12,634 nt of DNA from CAZLHO01 sp964559455 (GTDB lineage: Bacteria; Krumholzibacteriota; Krumholzibacteriia; LZORAL124-64-63). Shown here one piece after another: positions 8,201 to 12,634 of this stretch. Within the stretch, counting starts at the first letter, position 1. Every line of letters starts with the position of its first letter. The position numbers and the translations under genes were made by a program. The notes below the pieces were generated by a model, which was not told the origin of the DNA, ran no database searches, and saw nothing but the letters and a program-made list of their open reading frames with translations. Where the stretch lies: assembly GCA_964559455.1 (NCBI GenBank), contig CAZLHO010000074.1:1-12634 (forward strand), read 5' to 3'.

Positions 8201-8407
8201 GACCAGCGGCGGGTCGAACTGGCCGTCTTCGACGCCCGCGGGCGGCGGGTGCGCCAGCTGCTGGACGGGGTCGTCGGCCCGGGGCGTCACGAAGTCCGCT
8301 GGGACGGCACGGGAGACGACCGCCGGCCTGCGGCCTCGGGCGCCTACCTGTGCCGCTTGCGGGCGGGATCCTTCAGCGCCACGCGCCGGCTGACCCTGGT
8401 GCGATGA
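5237..8407 (+). CDS. Secreted LVIVD-repeat double beta-propeller protein with FN3-like regions and FlgD/T9SS-like C-terminal domain
   Basis: Large exported protein of 1056 residues with no recognisable catalytic residues; function unknown. A Sec signal peptide covers about 1-28 (hydrophobic FLLLLVLIAPAALF, likely cut near ASAS). Residues 80-648 hold 14 repeats of about 41 residues with the core V.V.GD.AY.A....GL.ILDISDP..P..LG, the LVIVD pattern; starts fall near 80, 120, 162, 204, 246, 288, 330, 373, 413, 455, 496, 538, 580 and 622. Fourteen suggests two seven-bladed propellers. A beta-rich linker (650-740) is followed by two FN3-like regions (about 741-865, and 870-950 with LTWEPAPDPDLYGFRIYRG). 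The end (968-1056) is a FlgD-Ig/T9SS type A-like module: NPFNPATTLAFTLP, VFDARGRRVRQL, SGAYLCRL, RRLTLVR. Surface display or secretion is inferred. The start has GAGG at 5227-5230. It has its own promoter-like site and stands alone. Confidence 0.88.
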   Translation: MHTSIARFLLLLVLIAPAALFPAPPASASPNAIVETFETDAMKDGSVTTAAWARPPGTLALAAFEYSELGNWDTFIAAKSVAVSGDVAYLATGTGGLQILDISDPTDIRIIRVVGNLRTNDVSVRGDIVFTADETYGLVVIDVGDPSSPRVLRMFTMPGAPSDICVDGDVAYVVDYLTGLHTVDVSNPEEPVLLGQYPLTRRAAQVAVSGNLAVLAATRAGLLCLDVEDPANPLLVGRLEFTGLPVAVTIDGDRAYVTDETGLQLVDIADPSAPAMLGRYDTGSPALSVAVAGDLALVGDASGTIHLVDVDAPLSPTLVRRIESRDSVAGITIVGDEVYAAVADEGMVAIDFQVPAYPEILGSSPQSMMDLMDVALDGDVAYAVGARGLFSLDIDDRSAPRVLDSLPFGSSTSVAVAGDDLYLAMSTGWLRSLDVSDPSDIRIVSQLVLDALLTDLAVAGNRLYVAGGGAGLFVVDATHPADLRLLGRSTAVHFAEAVAVRDDIVFVSDKYMGVAAVDMSDPTAPALLGTCPVSQNVYGLGVFGPYVFVAAGDGGLLVVDAADPAAMTVVATMGTPGPALGVEIDGDMLYLGCAYWGLIIVDIGDPRNPQYLHRCDTPGKAWGLAVRDDVAMVADGEAGLQVVRIVQRERTRDRNVAGSLVYAIPEARVMKVRLNTVQTPSVDWEVAAAGHDFAPVAPGDGWADVNEFTDGLQWRARLEVVAPDAMPDVSELRIEWLPEAAAIDSVVDVPGDQGGWVRVFFTRSGRDFPDEAEAPVVSYSLYRRVDAWPREDEPAPPKGTQPPGVWELVGTQLPRQCDSYVFLAPTLADFSALARPAVFHVLAHTASPAVWYASPPDSGWSLDNVAPHVPLACRVDYSADRALLTWEPAPDPDLYGFRIYRGDTADFVADAGSLLGETTATLWIDLEGGRERFYHYKVSAVDAAGNESEAVRPEALTDVPAGGTAACALHAGVPNPFNPATTLAFTLPDQRRVELAVFDARGRRVRQLLDGVVGPGRHEVRWDGTGDDRRPAASGAYLCRLRAGSFSATRRLTLVR

Positions 8408-8408
8408 G

Positions 8409-8422
8409 CGCTCCCGGGAGCG
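8409..8422. terminator. 14-base perfect palindrome after the propeller gene
   Basis: CGCTCCCGGGAGCG begins two bases after the stop codon. As a hairpin it gives at most a five-base-pair stem with a tight loop, and no U-run follows. It may be a weak terminator, an mRNA-end structure or a protein site. Confidence 0.3.
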
Positions 8423-8463
8423 GACCCGGAGGAAAGTTGTTGATGAAATAACCTGACCCGAAT

Positions 8464-8473
8464 TGTTAGAATC
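8464..8473 (+). promoter_or_regulatory. Extended -10 promoter element before the GATase-like secreted protein
   Basis: TGTTAGAATC contains TAGAAT with an upstream TG, within a locally AT-rich stretch (8433-8475). A TTGATG at 8440-8445 is possible as -35, but its 21-base spacing is too long. It lies 67 bases before the chosen ATG at 8541 and overlaps the alternative ATG at 8463, which argues against that start. Confidence 0.5.
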
Positions 8474-8527
8474 GATGTGCCCGCCCCCAAACGGCTCGCC
8501 CGTGTCCGCAGTCATGCCAACCACCAT

Positions 8528-8533
8528 GAGGAG
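8528..8533 (+). promoter_or_regulatory. Shine-Dalgarno GAGGAG that decides the start at 8541
   Basis: GAGGAG lies seven bases before the ATG at 8541. Starting there gives a compact signal peptide; starts at 8463, 8475, 8514 or 8526 would add a hydrophilic Pro-rich extension with no ribosome-binding site. Confidence 0.7.
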
Positions 8534-8540
8534 ACCGACC

Positions 8541-9266
8541 ATGCGCTCGAGGATCATGATCATGATCATGATCGCCGCCGGCCTCGTGCTGGCCGCTCCG
8601 CTGCCCGCCGCCGCCCAGAACACCGTGCTCGTCGACGTCAGCAACGGCTACGTCGCCGGGGGCGGCCCCGAGTTCTTCACCGAGATGAAGGCCACCTTCA
8701 ACGCCTGGGGCTACCGCTGGGAGGTCAACGACCAGAGCTTGACCGAGATCAGCCTGAGCGACGTGGCCATCGTGCTGATCACCACCAGTTGGGTCCACGA
8801 CGAGGCCTACACGAACTTCGAGCGCGACGTCCTGGCCGACTTCGTCGACGACGGGGGCTGCCTGCTGGTGCTCAGCGACCATCCCCTGATGGAGAACGCC
8901 AACCTGAACATCGTCACCCAGGAATTCGGCATCACCTGCGGCGTCGACTGGATGAACGACTACGTGGTCGTGGCCGGCGCGCATCCGGTGATCAACGGCC
9001 TTGGCGACGTCGAGCTCTCGACGGGCGGCCTGCTCAGCGTCTCGGGCGGCGCCGAGGTGATCGGCGTCAACGCCCTGGGCCAGACCCTGATCGCCGGCCG
9101 GGACGGCGGCGGCAAGGTGCTGGTCATCGGCGACATCTGCATGAGCACCTTCAACTGGGATCCCGCCATGGAGGCTCTGCTGATCAAGATCCTGCACTGG
9201 TTCAGGAACATCCCCGTGCCGGACGACGGCGCCAGCTGGGGCGGGGTCAAGACGCTGTTCCGCTAG
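8541..9266 (+). CDS. Secreted protein with type 1 glutamine amidotransferase-like (DUF4350/GldG-like) fold, function unknown
   Basis: Exported protein of 241 residues. The signal peptide (1-25) has the odd core RIMIMIMIAAGLVLAAPLPAAA, with likely cleavage after AAA or AAAQ. The mature part alternates strands and helices as in the class I GATase-like fold: NTVLVDVSNGY (27-37), a helix with FFTEMKATFNAWGY, VAIVLITTSW (75-84), FVDDGGCLLVLSDHP (101-115), AGAHPVINGL (145-154) and GGKVLVIGDICMSTFNW (190-206). Similar strand order occurs in DUF4350, GldG-like and ThuA-like domains, often non-enzymatic. The nucleophile position after the LLVLSD strand has no Cys in a G-x-C-x-G elbow, so amidotransferase activity is unlikely. 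The tail (about 224-241) is a short linker ending WGGVKTLFR, which could be a sorting or anchoring signal. Assignment to a precise family is tentative; export and fold are more secure. An esterase gene follows after 87 bases. Confidence 0.75.
   Translation: MRSRIMIMIMIAAGLVLAAPLPAAAQNTVLVDVSNGYVAGGGPEFFTEMKATFNAWGYRWEVNDQSLTEISLSDVAIVLITTSWVHDEAYTNFERDVLADFVDDGGCLLVLSDHPLMENANLNIVTQEFGITCGVDWMNDYVVVAGAHPVINGLGDVELSTGGLLSVSGGAEVIGVNALGQTLIAGRDGGGKVLVIGDICMSTFNWDPAMEALLIKILHWFRNIPVPDDGASWGGVKTLFR
8553..8573 (+). repeat. Tandem hexamer ATCATG x3 plus ATC, in a palindrome, inside a signal peptide
   Basis: Three exact ATCATG copies (8553-8558, 8559-8564, 8565-8570) and a partial ATC encode the Ile-Met run of the signal peptide. 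With the preceding G at 8552 the stretch is its own reverse complement. Because the unit is six bases, gain or loss would add or remove Ile-Met without changing frame. Confidence 0.9.
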
Positions 9267-9353
9267 CGCCCGCGCTTCCGGCCCCGCGGGGGGAGCGGAT
9301 CCAGGGGCAACCTTTTCTCCCCTTCCCGTGTCTCATGGCGGAGGAGGTTACCC

Positions 9354-10871
9354 ATGATCCGCATGCTCGTTCCGGCCCTGGCCTTGCTGGCGGGGTGCGT
9401 CGCCCCTTTCCCCGCCGCCGCCGCGCCCGTCGGCGCGCTCCGTTTCCACGTCGCCTTCCCGGACACCCTGGGCGCGGGGCCGGTATCAGGCCGGCTCTTC
9501 GTGCTGCTCTCGGCCGACCCCGGGCGCGATCCGCTCTGGGGTCCCTATCCCGATTCCCCCTTCTTCGTGCGCGACGTGGCCGGCTGGCACCCCGGCGAGC
9601 GCGTGGTCGTGGACGCGGCGGCGGCGGGATCGCCGGGCCCCTGCGACGCGGTGCCGGCGGGGAAATACGCCGTCCGCGCCGTGCTGGACACGAACACCGT
9701 CGACCACGGCTCCGGCTGGGCGCCCGGCAACCTGCTGGGCGCGCGCGACAGCCTGGTCGTCGAGGCCGGCGCGGCCACCGACGTCGACCTGGCGCTGGCG
9801 AGGGTCCTGCCGCCCTGGGATTTCGCGGAGACCGACCGCCTGCGCGAAGAGGTGCTGCGCAGCGACCTGGTCAGCGAGGCCCTGGGCCGGGAGAGCATGC
9901 TGGCGGCCGCCGTCCTGCTGCCGCCGGGCTACGCCGACGAACCGGAACGGCTCTACCCGACGGTCTTCGTCCTGCCCGGCTGGGGATCGTTGCGCTACTC
10001 CATCCTGTGGGGCGACGGGCAGCGCCGGCGCTACGGCATGGACGATTGCGGCGGCGAGAAGATCTTCGTCTACCTCGAACACGCCGTCCCAGGCGGCTAT
10101 CACGGCTTCGCCGATTCGGAGAACCTGGGACCGTGGGGACGGGCGCTGGTCGAGGAGTTCCTGCCGCACCTGGAGTCGCGCTACAGGATGCGTCGCGACC
10201 GGGACGGGCGCTTCCTCGCCGGCCAGTCCTCGGGGGGATGGGGGGCGCTCCAGCTGATCGTCCGCCATCCCGATGTCTTCGGGGCCTGCTGGGCCCTGTC
10301 GCCCGACTTCGTCGACTTCCGCAGCTTCGGCCCCGGGATCGACCTCTACGCCCCGGACGCCAACGTCTACCTCGATCACGAAGGCGCCGAGCGCCTCGCG
10401 GCGCGGGAGGCCGACGAGACCGTCCTGATCCGCACGGAGCGCCAGGCCGTCAGGCGCGAGGCATTGACCGGCGAGGGCAACCAGCTCGCCTCCTTCGAGG
10501 CCGTCTTCGGCCCGCGCGGGGACGACGGCCGGCCGCGGCCCCTCTTCGACCGGGACAGCGGCCGCGTGGATCCGGAAACGGTGCGGGCCTGGACGCGCTG
10601 CGATCTCGCGCGCATCCTGCGCGAGGATTGGCCGTCGCTGGCCCCCCTGCTGGCCGGCCGGATCCATGTCCGGGCGGCGGCGGACGATCCCTGGTTCCTG
10701 GACCGAGGCGTGGCCCTGCTGGCCGCCGACGCGTCGCGTCTGGGCATGGATATCGATGTCGGGGTCGAGCCCTCGGGCGGACACGACCTCTGGACCGACG
10801 ACCTGCGCAGGACGATGCACGCGGCCATGGATTCCCTGGCGACGCTGGATTCCGGCGGCGAAAGGCCCTAA
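9354..10871 (+). CDS. Exported alpha/beta-hydrolase esterase (putative esterase D-like family)
   Basis: Protein of 505 residues predicted to hydrolyse an ester outside the cytoplasm; substrate unknown. The N-terminus has a short hydrophobic signal with a lipobox-like LLAGC (C15), which would give a lipoprotein; simple Sec cleavage near AAAAP (21-25) is the alternative. A beta-rich domain (about 28-150) precedes the hydrolase. The hydrolase domain starts near 183: LLPPGYADEPERLYPTVFVLPGWG, then GQSSGG with S292 in a GxSxG elbow, D444 or D445 in RAAADDPWFLDRG, and H477 in PSGGHDLW. A complete Ser-Asp-His triad is thus plausible. About 110 residues (325-435) between the Ser and Asp regions form an insertion larger than usual, possibly a lid. 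GGAGGAGGT at 9340-9348 precedes the ATG closely. The gene may be co-transcribed with the gene upstream, since no promoter-like site is visible in the 87-base gap. Confidence 0.85.
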   Translation: MIRMLVPALALLAGCVAPFPAAAAPVGALRFHVAFPDTLGAGPVSGRLFVLLSADPGRDPLWGPYPDSPFFVRDVAGWHPGERVVVDAAAAGSPGPCDAVPAGKYAVRAVLDTNTVDHGSGWAPGNLLGARDSLVVEAGAATDVDLALARVLPPWDFAETDRLREEVLRSDLVSEALGRESMLAAAVLLPPGYADEPERLYPTVFVLPGWGSLRYSILWGDGQRRRYGMDDCGGEKIFVYLEHAVPGGYHGFADSENLGPWGRALVEEFLPHLESRYRMRRDRDGRFLAGQSSGGWGALQLIVRHPDVFGACWALSPDFVDFRSFGPGIDLYAPDANVYLDHEGAERLAAREADETVLIRTERQAVRREALTGEGNQLASFEAVFGPRGDDGRPRPLFDRDSGRVDPETVRAWTRCDLARILREDWPSLAPLLAGRIHVRAAADDPWFLDRGVALLAADASRLGMDIDVGVEPSGGHDLWTDDLRRTMHAAMDSLATLDSGGERP

Positions 10872-10916
10872 GCTGGAAGGACTCAGGTCCTGCATCCCTC
10901 CAGCCGGGAGTCCGCC

Positions 10917-11150
10917 ATGCCCGACCACGATCTCGTCGTCCTCAGGACCTACCTCAACGGCCTGGACGCGGAGATCGACTGCGGCCGCCTGGAGGCCGCC
11001 GGACTGCCCGCGATGGTCCGCTCGGACGACTGCGGCGGGATGCGCCCCCACCTGTGGCTGCGCGGAGTCGAGCTCGTGGTCCGGGCCGAGGACCGCGACG
11101 CGGCGGCGGCGTTGCTGGAGCCGGGACCGGACGAGGGCGATCCGGACTGA
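10917..11150 (+). CDS. Small DUF2007 family protein
   Basis: Cytosolic protein of 77 residues matching the DUF2007 ('putative signal transducing protein') pattern. It has LVVLRTYLNGLDAEIDCGRLEAAGLPAMV, a ferredoxin-like half in which a helix picks out 'xEAEIxxxLLExxGI', then GGMRPHLWLRGVELVVRAEDRDAAAALLE. The residues SDDCGGMRP match the family's typical Gly-rich centre. No signal peptide or membrane segment is present, and the acidic tail (EPGPDEGDPD) is likely disordered. No biochemical role is established for the family. GGGAG at 10906-10910 lies six bases before the ATG. It lies 45 bases after the esterase gene and 80 before purB, with a promoter-like site before purB. Confidence 0.8.
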   Translation: MPDHDLVVLRTYLNGLDAEIDCGRLEAAGLPAMVRSDDCGGMRPHLWLRGVELVVRAEDRDAAAALLEPGPDEGDPD

Positions 11151-11177
11151 TTCCGCTTCGATTTCTCCCCCGGTTCG

Positions 11178-11187
11178 CGTTATCTTC
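11178..11187 (+). promoter_or_regulatory. Putative -10 promoter element before purB
   Basis: CGTTATCTTC carries TATCTT (11181-11186) 43 bases before the purB GTG. It continues as CTGCCCG, and thirteen bases (TATCTTCTGCCCG) match the site at 12614-12626 at eleven positions. No good -35 box is seen; TTCGAT lies at 11157-11162. Weak on its own, supported by recurrence of the pattern. Confidence 0.4.
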
Positions 11188-11230
11188 TGCCCGTCGACGT
11201 CCCCCGACCCCAGCCATCCCGAGGTGCCCC

Positions 11231-12535
11231 GTGATCTCCCGCTACGCGACTCCGGAAATGACCGCCATCTGGTCCGACGAGGCCCGTTTCGCCCGCTGGC
11301 GCGAGATCGAGGTCGTCGTCTGCGAGGTCCGCGCCGAGCGCGGCGAGATCCCCGCCGAGGCCGCCCGCGAGATCCGCGCCAAGGCCGCCTTCGACGCCGC
11401 CCGGGTGCTGGAGATCGAGAGGACGGTGCAGCACGACGTCATCGCGTTCCTGACCGACATGGCCGAGCGCATCGGCCCGGCCAGCCGCTTCGTGCACCAG
11501 GGGATGACCAGCAGCGACCTGCTGGACACCGCCTTCGCCCTGCAGATCCGCGACGCCGGCGTCGTGCTGCGCGCCTCCCTGGTCGCCCTGTTGGACGCGG
11601 TCGAGCGCCGCGCCGTCGAGCACCGCGACACCGTGATGATGGGCCGCAGCCACGGCATCCACGCCGAACCCACGACCTTCGGCCTGAAGCTGCTGGTCTA
11701 CTGGGCCGCCCTGCGGCGGGCCCTGGCGCGGCTGGACGCGGGCGTCGCCGAATGCAGCGCCGGCCAGATCTCGGGGGCCGTCGGCACCCACGCGCACCTG
11801 GATCTCGAGGTCGAGGTCGAGGTCTGCCGCCGACTGGGCCTGGAGCCCGCCGCCGTCTCGACGCAGGTCCTGCAGCGGGACCGCCACGCCGCCTTCATGA
11901 GCGCCGTCGCCCTGTGCGGCGCCACCCTCGAGCAGATGGCCGTCGAGATCCGCAACCTGCAGCGCACCGACGTCCACGAGGTCGAGGAGCCCTTCGGCAA
12001 GGGCCAGAAGGGCTCGTCGGCGATGCCCCACAAGAAGAACCCCATCGTCAGCGAGAAGATCACCGGCATGGCGCGGCTGCTGCGCGGCTACGCCCACACC
12101 GCCATGGAGAACGTGGCGCTGTGGCACGAGCGCGACATCTCGCATTCCAGCGTCGAGCGGATCATCTTCCCCGACGCCTGCCACGCGCTGCACCACATGC
12201 TGCAGAAGATGACCTGGCTGATCGACGGCCTGGTCGTCTTCCCCGAACGGATGCTGGCCAACATGGATAAGGTCCGGGGCATGTACTTCAGCCAGCCGGT
12301 GCTGCTGGCCCTGACCGAGGCCGGCATGACCCGCGAGGACGCCTACGCCCGGGTCCAGGTCTGCGCGATGCGGGTCTGGGACGAGGATCTGCCCCTGCGC
12401 GAGGCCCTGGCCGCCGACCCGGAGATCGCGGCGCGGCTGGACGCCGCGGCCCTGGACCGCTGCTTCGACCTGAAGCAGCAGCTGCGGCAGGTGCCGGCCC
12501 TCTTCGAACGGACCCTGGCGCAGAAGGGGTCCTGA
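11231..12535 (+). CDS. purB: Adenylosuccinate lyase
   Basis: Cytosolic homotetrameric enzyme of the aspartase/fumarase superfamily. It removes fumarate from SAICAR and from adenylosuccinate, so it acts twice in purine synthesis. The 434-residue product has the length of the Bacillus-type enzyme. The N-terminus MISRYATPEMTAIWSDEARFARW is typical. Active-site regions are H68 (TVQHDVIAF), HQGMTSSDLLDTA (89-101), H141 in GRSHGIHAEPTTFG, and the flexible signature loop GSSAMPHKKNPI (261-272) with the catalytic Ser at 262/263. QRTDVHEVEEPFGKGQKG and WHERDISHSSVER also match. All catalytic residues are present. The GTG start at 11231 is chosen from the family N-terminus and the GAGGTG at 11221-11226. 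The frame stays open for more than 2.7 kb upstream, but that part lies across other genes and is Arg/Pro-rich noise. Confidence 0.97.
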   Translation: MISRYATPEMTAIWSDEARFARWREIEVVVCEVRAERGEIPAEAAREIRAKAAFDAARVLEIERTVQHDVIAFLTDMAERIGPASRFVHQGMTSSDLLDTAFALQIRDAGVVLRASLVALLDAVERRAVEHRDTVMMGRSHGIHAEPTTFGLKLLVYWAALRRALARLDAGVAECSAGQISGAVGTHAHLDLEVEVEVCRRLGLEPAAVSTQVLQRDRHAAFMSAVALCGATLEQMAVEIRNLQRTDVHEVEEPFGKGQKGSSAMPHKKNPIVSEKITGMARLLRGYAHTAMENVALWHERDISHSSVERIIFPDACHALHHMLQKMTWLIDGLVVFPERMLANMDKVRGMYFSQPVLLALTEAGMTREDAYARVQVCAMRVWDEDLPLREALAADPEIAARLDAAALDRCFDLKQQLRQVPALFERTLAQKGS

Positions 12536-12577
12536 CCCCTCCCTGGACGCGCCTCGTCCCGGGAAATTACCCGTTCA

Positions 12578-12595
12578 GCCGCATCCGGCCTTTTT
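12578..12595 (+). terminator. Weak intrinsic terminator after purB
   Basis: GCCG (12578-12581) and CGGC (12586-12589) form a short stem around CATC, followed by C and five T residues. The stem is only four base pairs, but this is the only hairpin in the window followed by a T-run. It lies 43 bases after the purB stop. Confidence 0.35.
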
Positions 12596-12610
12596 CTATC
12601 CGTCTGCGAT

Positions 12611-12620
12611 TGCTACATTC
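12611..12620 (+). promoter_or_regulatory. Putative extended -10 element for a gene beyond the window
   Basis: TGCTACATTC has TACATT (12614-12619) with an upstream TG, then CTGCCCG as at the purB site. The T-rich 12591-12595 falls at the -35 distance but is a poor match. By analogy with the other four sites, a + strand start codon would be expected at about 12664-12690, outside the window. Confidence 0.4.
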
Positions 12621-12634
12621 TGCCCGCGCGGCCG

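Noticed and set aside
7099..8451. A 450-codon + strand frame inside the propeller gene
   Set aside because: It overlaps the FN3-like and C-terminal domains in another frame, is Arg/Gly/Pro-rich and has no recognisable motif or ribosome-binding site.
8463..8540. Longer N-terminus for the GATase-like secreted protein
   Set aside because: The ATG at 8463 lies on the -10-like site at 8464-8473 and would bury the signal peptide behind 26 hydrophilic residues; GAGGAG at 8528-8533 supports the start at 8541.
6854..8644. A 596-codon open frame on the - strand
   Set aside because: It is antisense to the propeller gene, shows no domain or signal motif, and consists of the Asp/Gly/Arg/Val-rich text typical of reverse frames in GC-rich genes. 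The same holds for long - strand frames at 338-1399, 1071-2342, 2422-3549, 3326-4654, 5189-6154, 9486-11051 and 11180-12196.
10846..10874. Possible promoter TGGATT-17-TAAGCT before the DUF2007 gene
   Set aside because: The -10 overlaps the esterase stop codon, the -35 matches at only three positions, and the TG and trailing C seen at the other sites are missing.
11807..11824. Three tandem GAGGTC units in purB
   Set aside because: They encode an ordinary Glu-Val run in a well-conserved helical region of PurB; codon bias explains the repeat.
8477..12535. A 1352-codon open frame on the + strand that ends with purB
   Set aside because: Only the part from 11231 resembles a protein (PurB). The upstream 2.7 kb runs across the 8541 gene, the esterase and the DUF2007 gene in another frame and reads as Arg/Gly/Pro/Ala-rich noise, an effect of high third-position G/C.

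Overview
The window is G+C-rich throughout, with strong G/C preference at third codon positions. All supported genes lie on the + strand, and no RNA gene, transposase, phage gene or CRISPR array was seen. The large secreted protein at 5237-8407 ends in a FlgD/T9SS-like module (NPFNPATTL ... SGAYLCRL) of the kind common in the FCB superphylum and its high-GC candidate phyla (Krumholzibacteriota, Eisenbacteria and relatives). The bacterial housekeeping genes (truA, tal, a one-PDZ HtrA protease, purB) agree with a bacterium of that kind. This placement is inference; no rRNA or marker tree is available here.

Layout. 1-380 is the 3' end of truA, coupled by an ATGA overlap to a short-form transaldolase (377-1024). 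A membrane-anchored HtrA-type serine protease follows (1068-2336). After a hairpin and a promoter-like site comes the most distinctive locus, 2455-5061: an archaeal-type HMG-CoA synthase, a thiolase and a small zinc-ribbon/OB-fold DUF35 protein in tight succession. In archaea these three proteins form one complex that turns acetyl-CoA into HMG-CoA for the mevalonate pathway. The window holds no other mevalonate gene, and the homologous PhlACB acyltransferase complex is an alternative reading.

5062-5236 carries a perfect GGCGCGCC hairpin and a consensus TATAAT box, then a 1056-residue secreted protein with 14 LVIVD-like repeats (best read as two seven-bladed propellers), two fibronectin-III-like regions and a C-terminal sorting-type domain. 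8541-9266 is a secreted protein with a glutamine-amidotransferase-like fold and no visible catalytic Cys. 9354-10871 is an exported, possibly lipid-anchored esterase of the alpha/beta-hydrolase fold. 10917-11150 is a small DUF2007 protein. 11231-12535 is a complete adenylosuccinate lyase (purB). The last 99 bases hold a weak terminator and a promoter-like site that suggest another + strand gene just past the edge.

Two wider points. First, five intergenic sites share a ten-base pattern, (T/C)GnTAnnnTC; the four inside the window lie 44-68 bases before a start codon, so it may be the local housekeeping -10 element. Second, the rich third-position G/C leaves long false open frames on both strands, so starts were chosen by ribosome-binding sites and family N-termini. 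No wholly new system is evident; the thiolase/HMGCS/DUF35 trio in a bacterial setting and the double-propeller secreted protein deserve most attention.
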